A DNA stretch of 6,472 bases from Candidatus Equimonas enterica (GTDB lineage Bacteria; Bacteroidota; Bacteroidia; Bacteroidales; Bacteroidaceae). Below, piece after piece: positions 6,316 to 6,472 of this stretch (its first letter is position 1; each line of letters starts with the position of its first letter). The position numbers and the translations under genes are program-made. The notes under the pieces were generated by a model. That model was not told the origin of the DNA. It made no database searches and was given only the letters and a program-made list of their open reading frames with translations. Location: assembly GCA_018066225.1 (NCBI GenBank), contig JAGHRU010000113.1:1-6472 (forward strand), in the 5' to 3' direction.

Positions 6316-6472
6316 CGGCGTTTCACCATTATAGGCGTCTACGAGACGCACATGAAGATGTACGATGAGGTCTTGGCATTTACCGACTTTGAGACGGTGG
6401 CAAGCCTCAACGCGTGGGAGCAGGAGCAATGCAGCGAAGTGGAAATACGCGTTGAGGACAACGACCGCATCG
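6313..6472 (+). pseudogene. Periplasmic (MacB-PCD-like) segment of a LolC/LolE-type permease, opposite orientation, runs off the window
   Basis: The plus strand is open from the junction to the window edge and reads 53 residues: MRRFTIIGVYETHMKMYDEV, then LAFTDFETVASLNAWEQEQ, then CSEVEIRVEDNDRI. This matches, from family memory, the middle of the periplasmic domain of Bacteroidota LolC/LolE permeases, where an R-(R/K)-F-x-(I/V)-x-G-(I/V)-Y-x-T strand precedes a D-x-x-x-x-x-T-D segment, an LNGW-like motif and an E-(I/V)-x-V-x-D-x-x-R segment. Nothing upstream supplies the expected N-terminal membrane helix and first periplasmic part: the sequence left of 6310 is the antisense of the C-terminal domain. 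It is therefore a gene fragment, not a normal start; the ATG at 6313 is only where resemblance begins. It probably belongs to the same gene as the minus-strand fragment, since the two cover different, non-overlapping parts of one permease. Confidence 0.75.

Noticed and set aside
6307..6429. Minus-strand N-terminal extension of the permease fragment, giving a 145-residue protein
   Set aside because: Its first 41 residues are the antisense of the plus-strand periplasmic-domain segment, so the ATG at 6427-6429 is an accident of the junction.

Overview
The window looks like chromosomal DNA from a member of the Bacteroidota, most likely order Bacteroidales (Prevotella or a relative). The evidence is the protein families and their wording, the near-absence of Shine-Dalgarno sequences before start codons, and a moderately high G+C content. 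This is inference from sequence alone. I see no rRNA, tRNA, CRISPR array, insertion sequence or phage gene, and no strong promoter or terminator.

From about 5992 leftward, all genes run on the minus strand and are packed like one transcription unit. In order of transcription they are: the C-terminal part of a LolC/LolE-type FtsX permease (stop at 5992); a cytoplasmic M3 zinc peptidase of the Dcp/oligopeptidase A type (5975-3924); dCMP deaminase (3914-3489); a periplasmic S41 carboxy-terminal processing protease (3472-1979, with an out-of-frame tail to 1860); 5-formyltetrahydrofolate cyclo-ligase (1863-1315); and an MltF-type lipoprotein lytic transglycosylase (1302-16). Gaps are 9-16 bases, and the protease tail overlaps the cyclo-ligase start by four bases (ATGA). 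No gene-free stretch exceeds about 115 bases, and that one is explained by the protease tail.

The genes fall into two themes. One is envelope and protein turnover: lipoprotein-export permease, S41 protease, M3 peptidase and murein transglycosylase. The other is thymidylate supply: dCMP deaminase makes dUMP, and the cyclo-ligase returns stored formyl-folate to the pool that supplies thymidylate synthase. This is ordinary housekeeping content, and I do not see a new defence or mobile system.

Two anomalies deserve attention. First, at about 6303-6314 the permease gene breaks: its C-terminal FtsX domain is on the minus strand, while the periplasmic domain of the same kind of protein runs on the plus strand from the same point and leaves the window. 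This is an intragenic inversion or a fold-back assembly/amplification chimera. Second, the S41 protease stops early, while 42 codons that look like its normal C-terminus follow in the -1 frame, so a one-base deletion or sequencing error lies within 1979-1991. A smaller oddity is that the MltF homologue seems to lack the second lobe of its solute-binding module.
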